From positions 3,798,501 through 3,862,500 of the forward strand of contig NZ_CP047349.1 of the NCBI RefSeq assembly GCF_011045835.1: a stretch of DNA of 64,000 nucleotides, given 5' to 3'. Made by a program: the position numbers and the translations under genes. The stretch comes from Proteus terrae subsp. cibarius. Lineage in GTDB: Bacteria; Pseudomonadota; Gammaproteobacteria; Enterobacterales; Enterobacteriaceae. The notes beneath the pieces are model-generated. The model was given only the letters and a program-made list of their open reading frames with translations, was not told the DNA's origin and made no database searches. Below are positions 8,242-17,180 of this stretch, in pieces (position 1 is the first letter of the stretch; each line of letters begins with the position of its first letter).

Positions 8242-11200
8242 ATGCAAATCAGTCGTAGGTCTTTCTTTAAGATCTGTGCAGGCGGTATGGCTGGCACATC
8301 TGCTGCATTACTAGGCTTGGCACCTGAAGTATCTATTGCGAACGCTCGCCAATATAAATTATTACGTTCCGTTGAAACTCGTAATAACTGCACTTATTGC
8401 TCTGTAGGTTGCGGTATTTTGATGTATAGCCTTGGGGATGGCGCAAAGAATGTCGATAAAAGTATTTATCACATTGAAGGCGACCCTGATCATCCCGTTA
8501 GCCGTGGCTCTTTATGCCCGAAAGGTGCTGGGCTTGTCGATTATATCCATAGTGAAAATCGCCTGAAATATCCTGAATATCGTAGACCTGGCTCTGATAA
8601 GTGGGAGCGCATTTCATGGAATGAAGCGATTGATAAAATCGCCCGTCTGATGAAAAAAGATCGTGATGAAAACTTTGTTACCCATAATGAAAAAGGGCAG
8701 GAAGTTAACCGCTGGCTCACCACCGGTATGCTTTGTTCTTCTGCTGCTAGTAATGAAACCGGAATTTTAGATAATAAATTTTCTCGTTCATTAGGCATGA
8801 TTGCTATCGATTGTCAGGCAAGACTTTGCCATGCGCCAACCGTTGCAGCATTAGCTCCAACTTTTGGTCGTGGTGCAATGACCAATAACTGGGTTGATAT
8901 TAAAAACGCTAACGTTGTGCTGATCATGGGCGGTAACCCTGCTGAAGCGCACCCTGTCGGTTTTAAATGGGTTATCGAAGCTAAAATTAAGAACAATGCG
9001 AAGGTTATCGTTGTCGATCCTCGTTTTAACCGTAGTGCTGCGGTTGCCGATCTCTACTCTCCTATTCGTGCAGGCTCTGATACTGCGTTCTTATTAGGTG
9101 TTATTCATTACCTTATTGAACACAATAAAATTCAGCATGAATATGTGAAAGCCTATACCAATGCTTCTTTGATTGTTCGTGAAGATTTTAGCTTTGATGA
9201 AGGTCTTTTCAGTGGGTTTGATAAAGAAAATCAAAGCTATGATAAAACCTCATGGCACTATGAACTTGATGAGAATGGTTTAGCATTAAGAGATAATTCA
9301 CTGCAACATCCTCGTTGTGTGTGGAATCTTTTAAAACAGCACGTTTCACGTTATACCCCTGAAATTGTTACCACTCTTTGTGGCACACCTTTAGAAGATT
9401 TCACCTATATCTGTGAAGCGCTTGCGTCTACCAGTGTAAAAGACAGAACCTCAACTATTTTGTATGCCCTTGGTTGGACACACCATACCGGTGGTGCTCA
9501 AACTATCCGTGCAGCAGGTATGATCCAGTTATTATTAGGTAACGTGGGTATGCCAGGTGGTGGTGTGAATGCGTTACGTGGGCACTCGAATATTCAAGGT
9601 TATAGTGATCTGGGTTTATTATCATTAAACCTACCGGGTTATATGCCTCTTCCTAATGAAAAACAAACATCATTAGAAACTTATTTATCTCAGGTAACAC
9701 CGAAAACCGTGGTTGCAGACCAAGTTAACTACTGGAAAAGAACCCCTGATTTCTTTATTAGCTTACTAAAAAGCTTCTGGGGTGAGCACGCAACGGCACA
9801 AAACGAATGGGGTTATCACTGGTTACCAAAATGGGATAAAAGCTATGACATCATGGCGCAAACCCAATTGATGATCGATGGAAAAATGAATGGTTATATC
9901 GTTCAAGGTTTTAACCCATTAGCCGCTTTTGCCGATAAAAATAAATGTAGCGCCGCATTAGCCAAACTAAAATATATGGTTGTCATAGATCCCTTAGTGA
10001 CTGAATCATCTAATTTCTGGCAAAACCACGGCGAGATGAATGAAGTCTCACCAAAAGATATTCAAACTGAAATCTTCCGTTTACCTTCATCATGTTTTGC
10101 TGAAGAAAATGGCTCAATTGCAAACTCAGGTCGCTGGTTACAATGGCACTGGGCGGGTGCAAAACCACCAGCACAAGCATGGCATGATGGTAAAATTTTA
10201 GGGCATTTATTAATGCGTCTGCGCGAGCTTTATCGTGAAGAAGGCGGCGTTTGCCCTGAGCCTGTGATGAATCTTTCGTGGAACTACGTTGACCCTTACG
10301 ATCCACAACCTGAAGAAGTGGCGAAAGAAGCGAATGGTCAAGCCATGCAAGATATCTTTGATGAAACAGGCAAATTGTTGTTTAAAAAAGGACAACAACT
10401 TGATGGCTTCCATCAACTGAAATCAGATGGTTCAACTGCGAGTTTCTGTTGGGTTTATTCTGGTTGCTGGACTGAAAAAGGCAACCAAATGGCGAACCGT
10501 GATAACGCCGATCCATCTGGACTAGGTTGTACACCGGGTTGGGCTTTTGCGTGGCCTCAAAACCGTCGTGTGTTATATAACCGCGCATCAGTTGATCCAC
10601 AAGGGCAGCCTTGGGATGCAAAGCGTCAGCTTATCAAATGGAATGGTAATCAATGGGTTGGCCCTGATGTACCCGATTATAGCAATGCAGCGCCTAATAG
10701 CGGTGTAGGCCCGTTCATTATGCAACCAGAAGGTATGGGACGTTTATTTGCTGTTGATAAAATGGCTGATGGTCCATTCCCTGAATTCTACGAACCGTTT
10801 GAATCGCCAACAGAAGATAATATTTTGCACCCAAAAGTCTCTCGTAACCCTGTTGCACGTTTATATAGCTACGATGCCGAACATTTAGGTAAAGCAGATG
10901 AATTCCCTTATGTGGCAACAACCTATTCAATTACTGAATTGTTCCGTCACTGGACAAAACACTCACTGATTAATGCTATTGCACAACCTGATCAATTTAT
11001 TGAGATTGGTGAACAACTTGCTTCACGCAAAGGCATTGTTCAAGGTGATGAAGTTAAAGTCAGCGCGAAACGTGGCTATATCAAAGCCAAAGCCGTGGTG
11101 ACTAAGCGAATTAGACCACTAACGATCAATGGCAAAGTCGTTGATACCATCGGCATTCCTTGTCACTGGGGCTTTGAGGGAGCAACTCGTAAAGGTTTCC

Positions 11201-11289
11201 TTGCCAATACATTAACGCCATCTGTGGGTGATGCGAACTCATTCACACCTGAATATAAGGCGTTTTTAGTCAATATCGAAAAGGCATAA
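8242..11289 (+). CDS. fdoG: Membrane formate dehydrogenase (FDH-N/FDH-O type), catalytic alpha subunit, cysteine form
   Basis: 1015 residues, full family length. It oxidises formate in the periplasm with a bis-molybdopterin guanine dinucleotide centre and passes electrons to the beta subunit and quinone pool. Seen: a twin-arginine signal (SRRSFFK, residues 4-10), the [4Fe-4S] ligands CTYCSVGC near 50 with the fourth Cys in LCPKG near 92, and molybdopterin-domain motifs through to the C terminus ([32 protein letters not shown]). Residue 196, selenocysteine in E. coli FdnG and FdoG, is Cys here (TGC, 8827-8829, in [10 protein letters not shown]), so no UGA recoding is needed. Several stretches look closer to FdoG than FdnG, but the distinction is not firm. 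fdoH follows 10 bases on. Confidence 0.95.
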   Translation: MQISRRSFFKICAGGMAGTSAALLGLAPEVSIANARQYKLLRSVETRNNCTYCSVGCGILMYSLGDGAKNVDKSIYHIEGDPDHPVSRGSLCPKGAGLVDYIHSENRLKYPEYRRPGSDKWERISWNEAIDKIARLMKKDRDENFVTHNEKGQEVNRWLTTGMLCSSAASNETGILDNKFSRSLGMIAIDCQARLCHAPTVAALAPTFGRGAMTNNWVDIKNANVVLIMGGNPAEAHPVGFKWVIEAKIKNNAKVIVVDPRFNRSAAVADLYSPIRAGSDTAFLLGVIHYLIEHNKIQHEYVKAYTNASLIVREDFSFDEGLFSGFDKENQSYDKTSWHYELDENGLALRDNSLQHPRCVWNLLKQHVSRYTPEIVTTLCGTPLEDFTYICEALASTSVKDRTSTILYALGWTHHTGGAQTIRAAGMIQLLLGNVGMPGGGVNALRGHSNIQGYSDLGLLSLNLPGYMPLPNEKQTSLETYLSQVTPKTVVADQVNYWKRTPDFFISLLKSFWGEHATAQNEWGYHWLPKWDKSYDIMAQTQLMIDGKMNGYIVQGFNPLAAFADKNKCSAALAKLKYMVVIDPLVTESSNFWQNHGEMNEVSPKDIQTEIFRLPSSCFAEENGSIANSGRWLQWHWAGAKPPAQAWHDGKILGHLLMRLRELYREEGGVCPEPVMNLSWNYVDPYDPQPEEVAKEANGQAMQDIFDETGKLLFKKGQQLDGFHQLKSDGSTASFCWVYSGCWTEKGNQMANRDNADPSGLGCTPGWAFAWPQNRRVLYNRASVDPQGQPWDAKRQLIKWNGNQWVGPDVPDYSNAAPNSGVGPFIMQPEGMGRLFAVDKMADGPFPEFYEPFESPTEDNILHPKVSRNPVARLYSYDAEHLGKADEFPYVATTYSITELFRHWTKHSLINAIAQPDQFIEIGEQLASRKGIVQGDEVKVSAKRGYIKAKAVVTKRIRPLTINGKVVDTIGIPCHWGFEGATRKGFLANTLTPSVGDANSFTPEYKAFLVNIEKA

Positions 11290-11299
11290 GGGGAAACTA

Positions 11300-12229
11300 A
11301 TGTCATTGCAATCTCAAGATATTATTCGTCGTTCTGCTACCAATTCTCTCACGCCTGCACCACAAGTACGTGACTTTAAAGAAGAAGTGGCAAAGCTTAT
11401 CGATGTGACAACCTGTATTGGCTGTAAAGCCTGTCAGGTTGCCTGTTCTGAATGGAACGATATTCGCGATAAAGTCGGTCTTAATGTCGGTGTTTATGAT
11501 AACCCGATGGATTTAACCGCTAAATCGTGGACCGTAATGCGATTTTCTGAAGTCGAAGAAAACGGCAAGCTGGAGTGGCTAATTCGTAAAGATGGCTGTA
11601 TGCACTGCGCTGATCCGGGTTGCTTAAAAGCATGTCCCGCAGAAGGTGCCATCATTCAATACGCTAATGGTATTGTCGATTTTCAATCAGAACACTGTAT
11701 TGGTTGCGGTTATTGTATTGCGGGTTGCCCTTTCGATGTCCCTCGTATTAATGAAGAAGATAACCGCGCTTATAAATGTACATTGTGTGTTGATCGTGTT
11801 GAAGTTGGTCAAGAGCCAGCTTGCGTAAAAACCTGTCCAACAGGTGCGATTCATTTTGGCTCTAAAGAAGCGATGACTCACCTTGCCAATGAGCGCGTTG
11901 CTGAACTTAATACCCGTGGTTATGACAAAGCCGGTTTATACGATCCTCAAGGGGTTGGCGGAACTCACGTTATGTATGTACTTCATCATGCAGATAGACC
12001 TAATTTGTATCATGGCTTACCCGAAAATCCAGAAATTAGCTCAACGGTTAAATTCTGGAAAGGTATTTGGAAACCATTAGCAGCAGTGGGTTTTGCAGCC
12101 ACTTTTGCGGGTGCAATATTCCATTATTTAGGTATTGGCCCTAACCACACCACAGAAGAAGATGAAGAAGAGGCACAAAAAGAGATGGAAGCATCACAAA
12201 ATTCAGTGAATAAAGAGGAGCAGAAATAA
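11300..12229 (+). CDS. fdoH: Formate dehydrogenase iron-sulfur beta subunit
   Basis: 309 residues. It carries four [4Fe-4S] clusters that relay electrons from the alpha subunit to the cytochrome b subunit. Four Cys clusters are visible: [14 protein letters not shown] (about 38-51), [14 protein letters not shown] (about 99-112), [14 protein letters not shown] (about 132-145) and CTLCVDRV...CVKTCP (about 158-182). A single C-terminal transmembrane helix ([20 protein letters not shown], about 257-276) anchors it in the membrane, followed by an acidic tail. Its stop overlaps the fdoI start by one base at 12229, indicating translational coupling. Confidence 0.95.
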   Translation: MSLQSQDIIRRSATNSLTPAPQVRDFKEEVAKLIDVTTCIGCKACQVACSEWNDIRDKVGLNVGVYDNPMDLTAKSWTVMRFSEVEENGKLEWLIRKDGCMHCADPGCLKACPAEGAIIQYANGIVDFQSEHCIGCGYCIAGCPFDVPRINEEDNRAYKCTLCVDRVEVGQEPACVKTCPTGAIHFGSKEAMTHLANERVAELNTRGYDKAGLYDPQGVGGTHVMYVLHHADRPNLYHGLPENPEISSTVKFWKGIWKPLAAVGFAATFAGAIFHYLGIGPNHTTEEDEEEAQKEMEASQNSVNKEEQK

Positions 12230-12885
12230 TGAAGAAGAAAAGTGATAAAATCCTTCGTCATACTGCCTCAGAGCGTATTAATCACTGGGTTGTGGCGATT
12301 TTTTTTATTTTTACCACTTTTAGTGGATTGGGCTTTTTCTTCCCATCTCTAAACTGGTTTATGAATATTTTAGGCACACCACAGCTTTCGCGTTTACTGC
12401 ATCCATTTACGGGTGTCGCGATGGTATTCTTCTTTATCTTTATGTTTTTTAGATACTTAAAGCATAACTTTGTTGATAAAGACGACTTAGTGTGGGCGAA
12501 GAATATCCATAAAGTGCTACAAAACGAAGAAGCTGGTGATATTGGGCATTATAACTTAGGTCAAAAAGGGATTTATTGGACATTAAGTCTTAGCCTTATC
12601 GTCCTTACCATCAGTGGTGTGATTATCTGGCGTCCTTATTTTGCGGATTATTTCTCAATCCCCATTATTCGCATTGCCTTACTGGCTCACTCACTGTCCG
12701 CTATTTTACTTATCATAACGGTGATAGTTCATGCTTACGCCGCGTTTTGGGTAAAAGGTTCGATTCGTAGCATGATTGAAGGCTGGGTAACTCGGGGTTG
12801 GGCGAAAAAGCACCATCCACGTTGGTATCGTGAGATTTTAGAAGAAGAGAAAAAAGAAGCAGAAAGTAAATTAAACCCAAAATAA
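12229..12885 (+). CDS. fdoI: Formate dehydrogenase cytochrome b556 gamma subunit
   Basis: 218 residues, slightly longer than E. coli FdoI (211). An inner-membrane di-heme cytochrome b with four predicted helices (around 19-40, 55-75, 110-130, 147-170). It takes electrons from FdoH and reduces quinone at the cytoplasmic side. Candidate heme-ligating His residues are in RINHWVVAIF (residue 18) and in helix 4 (LLAHSLSAILLIITVIVHAYAAFW). It is the last gene of fdoGHI, followed 37 bases later by a strong hairpin shared with the converging fdhF. No fdhE accessory gene follows, unlike E. coli fdoGHI-fdhE. Confidence 0.93.
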   Translation: MKKKSDKILRHTASERINHWVVAIFFIFTTFSGLGFFFPSLNWFMNILGTPQLSRLLHPFTGVAMVFFFIFMFFRYLKHNFVDKDDLVWAKNIHKVLQNEEAGDIGHYNLGQKGIYWTLSLSLIVLTISGVIIWRPYFADYFSIPIIRIALLAHSLSAILLIITVIVHAYAAFWVKGSIRSMIEGWVTRGWAKKHHPRWYREILEEEKKEAESKLNPK

Positions 12886-12919
12886 TAGACTACTTTTTTC
12901 TATAAAATAGATGTGAGAA

Positions 12920-12955
12920 AAAAATGGAGGCTTTATGGCCTCCATTTCTATTTTT
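12920..12955. terminator. Bidirectional terminator between fdoI and fdhF
   Basis: A perfect 10-bp stem (12922-12931 with 12938-12947, AAATGGAGGC against GCCTCCATTT) with a 6-base loop. T-rich runs lie on both outer sides, TCTATTTTT for fdoI and TTTTTTCTC for fdhF. Confidence 0.85.
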
Positions 12956-12969
12956 AATCAACAATTAAC

Positions 12970-15138
12970 TTAATGTGCCGCGGTTTTTGCTTGTTCCACT
13001 AAGTTTATTAAACGGCTTCTCATTGTGTGATAGTGTTGAGAAACTTGGCTTTCTGCCCATTTTTGATCCTCAATTTTAATCACTCTAGCTGCACAATATT
13101 TAGTTTCTGGCGTTTTAGACACAGGATCAAGATTATCTTGAGTTAGCTCATTACATGCCCCAATCCACCATTGATAAGTCATATAAATCGCTTGCTTATT
13201 GATTGCCTCATTCACATTACAACGAGACATCACTTTACCTCTACGTGATTCAACCCAAACAATCTCTTGATCACCAATACTGGCTTCTTTGGCGACATCA
13301 GGGTGAACTTGAACATAACCGGGTTCATCCGCAAGTGATGCCAATGCTTTACAGTTACCTGTCATAGAGCGACAAGAATAATGCCCCACTTCACGCACTG
13401 TAGATAAAATCATTGGATAATCAGCATCGGGTAATTCAGCAGGTGCTCGCCATGGTGTCGCGAACAACTGACCTTTGCCTGATGGAGTGGTGAATTGGTT
13501 ACCTGAATATAAATAAGGTGTCCCTTTATCTTCAATATCAGTACAAGGCCACTGAATATGTGCTAAACCTGCTAGTTTTTCATAAGTGACACCAAAGAAC
13601 AGTGGGCATAATGCTCTGACTTCATTCCAGATCTCTTCATTATTTTCATAAGACATCGGGTAGCCCATTTCAGTGGCGAGTAAACTAATGATTTCCCAAT
13701 CACGTTTTACATTGCCGCGTGGTTCAATGGCCTTTTCAAAACGTTGGAATCCTCTATCCGCACAGGTAAAGATGCCAGCATGTTCACCCCAGCTTGTTGA
13801 TGGTAATATCACGTCAGCTTGCTCTGCAGTTTTGGTCATAAAGATATCTTGAACTACCACAAAATCGAGCGCTTCAAAGCCTTTTCTCACCAAGCCTAAA
13901 TCAGCTTCGGTTTGGAGTGGATCTTCGCCCATGATGTAATACGCTTTTACTTTGCCTTCAATGGCTAAATGCGGTACTTCAGTAATCCGATATCCCACTT
14001 CAGGATCGAGTTGTTCAACAGGAATATTCCACGCTTGAGCAAATTTTTTACGTGTTTTTTCATCGGTAACATATTGGTACCCTGGGAACATGTTGGGTAA
14101 AACACCCATATCACACGCACCTTGAACATTATTTTGTCCACGAACTGGTGCAACACCAACATGCGGTTTACCTAAATTACCCGTTAATAATGCAAGACCA
14201 GATAAGCCTTTAACCACATCAACTGCTTGGCCAAATTGTGTTACCCCCATTCCCCACATAATCGTGGCTGTTTTAGCGCCCGCATAAGTACGCATTGCCT
14301 TACGGATTTCCATTGCAGGAATACCGACAATATCTTGTACCGCTTCAGGGCTATAGTCTGCGAGTTGTTTTTTATATTCTTCGAAACCTTCGGTATAGCG
14401 GCTGACATAATCTTTATCATAAAGATCTTCATCAATTAGCGTATACGCAAAGGCATTGACTAACGCCATATTAGTCCCATTTTTTAATGGTAAATATTGA
14501 TTAGCAATTTTGGCTGTTTCGATTTTACGAGGATCACAAACGATTATTTTCGCACCTTTTTGTTTCGCTTTAACCACACGGCGCGCCACAATAGGATGAG
14601 AGTCAGCACAGTTATAGCCAAAAACTAATAAGCAATCTGAATCTTCAATATCCGCAATCGAGTTGCTCATAGCACCATTGCCGAGTGTTTCTTGTAAGCC
14701 TGCAACAGAAGGGCCATGACAGACACGAGCACAGCAGTCGACATTATTATTACCTAATACCGCGCGAACAAATTTCTGCATCACAAAGTTGGTTTCATTC
14801 CCTGTACCACGAGAAGATCCTGTACACATGATGGATTTCGCACCGTATTTTTCTTTGATTTCCAGTAATTTTTTTGCCGTATATTGAATCGCTTCATTCC
14901 AACTTACAATTTCAAAATCAGCCCCTTTTTGTCGGCGGATCATGGGTTCATGAATTCTGGCTGTCAGCAATTTATTGTCATTAAGAAAATCCCAACCATA
15001 GAGCCCTTTTAAGCAAAGTTCTCCTTGATTGGTGACACCATTGGCACCTTCAGCTTTGATTATGCGACCATTTTCGACACAGAGATTGATTTTGCAGCCA
15101 GCGCCACAGTAAGGACAGACGGAGTTGATTTTGTTCAT
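12970..15138 (-). CDS. fdhF: Formate dehydrogenase H-type (FdhF), cysteine form
   Basis: 722 residues (E. coli FdhF is 715). A cytoplasmic molybdopterin and [4Fe-4S] formate dehydrogenase; in E. coli it is the formate-oxidising part of formate hydrogenlyase. Seen: the N-terminal cluster CPYCGAGCKINLCVENG with LCLKG following, and the active-site block NVDCCARVCHGPSVAGLQ. Codon 140 (14719-14721, TGT) is Cys where E. coli has selenocysteine. Conserved blocks continue through MTGNCKALASL and the C-terminal VNEAINKQAIYMTYQWW. The start has AAGGA 7 bases upstream. A sigma-54 promoter lies about 57 bases upstream, matching FhlA-dependent control in E. coli. The hydrogenase genes are not in the window. 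Confidence 0.93.
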   Translation of the reverse strand: MNKINSVCPYCGAGCKINLCVENGRIIKAEGANGVTNQGELCLKGLYGWDFLNDNKLLTARIHEPMIRRQKGADFEIVSWNEAIQYTAKKLLEIKEKYGAKSIMCTGSSRGTGNETNFVMQKFVRAVLGNNNVDCCARVCHGPSVAGLQETLGNGAMSNSIADIEDSDCLLVFGYNCADSHPIVARRVVKAKQKGAKIIVCDPRKIETAKIANQYLPLKNGTNMALVNAFAYTLIDEDLYDKDYVSRYTEGFEEYKKQLADYSPEAVQDIVGIPAMEIRKAMRTYAGAKTATIMWGMGVTQFGQAVDVVKGLSGLALLTGNLGKPHVGVAPVRGQNNVQGACDMGVLPNMFPGYQYVTDEKTRKKFAQAWNIPVEQLDPEVGYRITEVPHLAIEGKVKAYYIMGEDPLQTEADLGLVRKGFEALDFVVVQDIFMTKTAEQADVILPSTSWGEHAGIFTCADRGFQRFEKAIEPRGNVKRDWEIISLLATEMGYPMSYENNEEIWNEVRALCPLFFGVTYEKLAGLAHIQWPCTDIEDKGTPYLYSGNQFTTPSGKGQLFATPWRAPAELPDADYPMILSTVREVGHYSCRSMTGNCKALASLADEPGYVQVHPDVAKEASIGDQEIVWVESRRGKVMSRCNVNEAINKQAIYMTYQWWIGACNELTQDNLDPVSKTPETKYCAARVIKIEDQKWAESQVSQHYHTMRSRLINLVEQAKTAAH

Positions 15139-15194
15139 TTGATATCCTTTCCCCTAACTAGGGAGTAAAAGAGTCATAAAGAACATTCAACTAA

Positions 15195-15210
15195 GCAGGA
15201 AGCATGCCAA
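15195..15210 (-). promoter_or_regulatory. Sigma-54 (RpoN) promoter of fdhF
   Basis: On the minus strand TTGGCATGCTTCCTGC (15210 to 15195) has the -24 GG and -12 GC exactly ten bases apart and matches the TTGGCA-N6-TGC consensus. The expected start of transcription near 15183 leaves a leader of about 45 bases. E. coli fdhF is likewise RpoN dependent. Confidence 0.85.
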
Positions 15211-15269
15211 TTGTTTTTCAAAATATAATCAATGAGATATAAAAATAAAATAATATTTGATAATCGTTT

Positions 15270-15283
15270 CGTCATTTTTGTCG
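15270..15283. promoter_or_regulatory. Possible activator (FhlA-like) site upstream of the fdhF promoter
   Basis: CGTCA-TTTT-TGTCG is an imperfect 5-4-5 inverted repeat about 60-75 bases upstream of the -24 element, a fitting distance for an enhancer-binding protein. Its half-site order does not exactly match my recollection of the FhlA consensus, so this is tentative. Confidence 0.3.
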
Positions 15284-15414
15284 ATGATTACCATGCACAA
15301 ATAGGGTTAATACTCGAACTTATTACGGAGTTAAGTGATTAGCATCAGGAAAACATTTTGAAATAAAAATTAATACTGAATTCTAATAAAATTTATTTCT
15401 TTAGTTTGAATTTA

Positions 15415-15423
15415 TGATATAAA
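15415..15423 (+). promoter_or_regulatory. Extended -10 promoter candidate for the leader and NSS transporter
   Basis: TGATATAAA is an extended -10 (TG, one base, TATAAA). No good -35 is visible. Initiation near 15430 would give a leader of about 70 bases before the leader peptide start. Confidence 0.4.
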
Positions 15424-15498
15424 TAATAAATACGCATTTTGAAAAACAATATTTCATATTGCATTGCGATTATATCCATTTCAATAAAGAGCAAAAAG

Positions 15499-15555
15499 AT
15501 GAATATGAACACCAACAACCGACTCCTAGGCCTAAACCTACTACTCCTTCGTTAG
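15499..15555 (+). CDS. Leucine-rich leader peptide of an attenuator
   Basis: An 18-codon frame, MNMNTNNRLLGLNLLLLR then TAG, with an AAAGAG ribosome site 7 bases upstream. Seven of the last eleven codons are Leu, read as CTC, CTA, CTA, CTA, CTA, CTC, CTT; CTA is a rare Leu codon in enterobacteria. The stop codon abuts GGTGGC (15555-15560), one arm of the antiterminator. A run of rare codons for one amino acid just ahead of alternative hairpins is the hallmark of transcription attenuation (as in leu, his and ilv leaders). The effector is therefore inferred to be charged leucine tRNA. It is too short for routine gene calling and would often be missed. Confidence 0.8.
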   Translation: MNMNTNNRLLGLNLLLLR

Positions 15556-15609
15556 GTGGCCGAGCACGTTCATTTTTTTGCAAAAGCCACCAGTCAGGTG
15601 GCTTTTTGT
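15555..15609 (+). terminator. Attenuator: antiterminator arm and intrinsic terminator
   Basis: Terminator: AAAGCCACC (15583-15591), loop AGTCA, GGTGGCTTT (15597-15605), ending in TTTTTG. The arm GCCACC (15586-15591) is equally complementary to GGTGGC (15555-15560), right at the leader stop codon. A ribosome stalled on the Leu codons leaves GGTGGC free to form the antiterminator; one that reaches the stop covers it and the terminator forms. A further pairing of CCTAA (15531-15535) with TTAGG (15552-15556) could act as the 1:2 pause hairpin. The transporter starts 150 bases further on. Confidence 0.78.
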
Positions 15610-15753
15610 TGTGCCCCTACTGGTGGAACTGTTTTTTAGGGGAGTTTCTATGATGTTTAGTTTCACCATTAGGATGATGAGTTACAACGTCTTACCAATA
15701 AGCCACTGTATGGCAATGCCTTTCATAACAAACCAAATGAAGCAGGAGGCAAA

Positions 15754-17070
15754 ATGAGCCAACAATGGACATCACGAGTCGGTCATATCTTAGCAGCCGC
15801 TGGCTCTGCAATCGGTATTGGCGCAATCTGGAAGTTTTCTTATGTCGCAGCCAATAATGGTGGTGGTGCATTTTTAATTGTCTTCTTGTTATTTAGTTTT
15901 GTTATCGGGCTTGCTGTATTACTGGCTGAGAATATTTTGGGCAGTAGCACACACGCTGAAGCCGTGAACGCATTTAAAAGAATGATGGGACGCAATTGGG
16001 TCATCATTGGCGTTATTGGTGTATTCAGTTCATGGTGTATTTATAGCTTCTATAGCGTTGTCGGTGGCTGGACAATTGGCTATACCGTTATGGCGGCAAC
16101 AGGTCAGTTGAATATTACAGATAGCGCTGAATTAACAGGTATTTTTACCCGCTTTATTAGTGATCCGTTATGGCCTATTTTGGCTCACCTTGCCTTTGCT
16201 GGATTAACCTGTTTTGTAGTTTTAGCGGGTGTACAACGTGGATTAGAGAAAGCGGTTAAAATCATGATGCCAATGTTATTTATCATTATGATTTTATTGA
16301 TTATTGTTGGTATCAGTTTACCCGGATCTTCTGAAGGTTTAAAATTATTTTTATACCCTGATTTCAGTAAGTTAACCCCTCAAGGCGTATTAGATGCGTT
16401 AGGGTTAGCCTTCTTCTCACTGTCTATCGGTTTAGGTATTCACATCACTTACAGTGCTTATTTAGCGGATAACAAAGGTATCGCTAACTCCAGTATGTGG
16501 GTGGTTATTTTATCTTGTATGGTGTGTGTCCTTGCCGGATTAATGATTTTCCCTGCATTATCTGCCGCAGGTTTAGAGCCGAATGCAGGCCCCGGTTTAA
16601 CCTTTATGACTATGCCGGTTTATTTTGCCAACTTACCCGGCGGTAATATTTTAGCAGTAACTTTCTTTGTCTTGTTATTAATGGCGGCGTTAACCTCTGC
16701 AATTTCATTACTTGAGCATATCGTAGCTTATGTACAGATGCGTTTTCAGTGGACTCGCCGTCGTGCAGGATTAGTCGTTACAGCCTCTATTATGCTGATG
16801 GGTATTCCGGTTTCATTATCTTTTGGACCTATGAGTGATGTGACATTAGGTGGTAAAACAGTTTTTGATTTGTTGGATTACCTGACTTCCAATATTTTGA
16901 TGCCACTGTTTGGTATTGCAATGTGTTTGATCTTTGGTTGGTCAAGTAGAGCGAACGCATTTATTCCTGAAAATATCACTGGGTTAAAACGCCAAAGTTT
17001 ATTATTAGTATGGCGTTATATTGGTCCAATTTGTATCGGTATTATTTTAGTTCATGGATTAATTGGCTAA
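15754..17070 (+). CDS. Sodium-dependent amino acid transporter, NSS (SNF/LeuT) family
   Basis: 438 residues with about 11 transmembrane helices and a strong ribosome site (GGAGG). Helix 1 has the family motif in the form GSAIGIGAIWKFSYVAANNGGGAF (around 17-40), helix 6 has FFSLSIGLGIHITYSAY, and helix 8 has AALTSAIS. Compared with LeuT, the helix-8 Na2 residues (A, T, S) are kept, but the Na1 ligand Asn27 is Ala and the gating Arg30 is Lys. It imports an amino acid with sodium. The leucine-coding leader upstream suggests leucine or another branched-chain amino acid; this is inference, and family members also carry Trp, Tyr and other substrates. It stands alone, converging on the lyase operon. 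Confidence 0.9.
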   Translation: MSQQWTSRVGHILAAAGSAIGIGAIWKFSYVAANNGGGAFLIVFLLFSFVIGLAVLLAENILGSSTHAEAVNAFKRMMGRNWVIIGVIGVFSSWCIYSFYSVVGGWTIGYTVMAATGQLNITDSAELTGIFTRFISDPLWPILAHLAFAGLTCFVVLAGVQRGLEKAVKIMMPMLFIIMILLIIVGISLPGSSEGLKLFLYPDFSKLTPQGVLDALGLAFFSLSIGLGIHITYSAYLADNKGIANSSMWVVILSCMVCVLAGLMIFPALSAAGLEPNAGPGLTFMTMPVYFANLPGGNILAVTFFVLLLMAALTSAISLLEHIVAYVQMRFQWTRRRAGLVVTASIMLMGIPVSLSFGPMSDVTLGGKTVFDLLDYLTSNILMPLFGIAMCLIFGWSSRANAFIPENITGLKRQSLLLVWRYIGPICIGIILVHGLIG

Positions 17071-17097
17071 ACAAATTCCCTGCAAAAACAGTTTATT

Positions 17098-17132
17098 AAT
17101 TAAAAAAGAGCCTCTCAAATTGAGTGGCTCTT
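17098..17132 (-). terminator. Terminator of the rpiR-PTS-lyase operon
   Basis: AAGAGCC (17106-17112) and GGCTCTT (17126-17132), with an inner CTCAA/TTGAG pairing. On the minus strand it is followed by TTTTTTAATTAA. The plus-strand side lacks a clear T run, so it serves mainly the leftward operon. Confidence 0.7.
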
Positions 17133-17180
17133 AACTTAACTGATAATGATTTTTTATAGATACTTGATGGTTTTTACTAT

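Noticed and set aside
15614..15642. Second hairpin CCCCT/AGGGG downstream of the attenuator terminator
   Set aside because: The stem is 5-6 bp with an 18-base loop and the T run lies inside the loop, so it is not a terminator; role unclear.
15459..15653. 64-codon open frame overlapping the leader peptide
   Set aside because: It runs through the attenuator terminator in another frame, has no ribosome site and low-quality composition; the 18-codon leader explains the region better.
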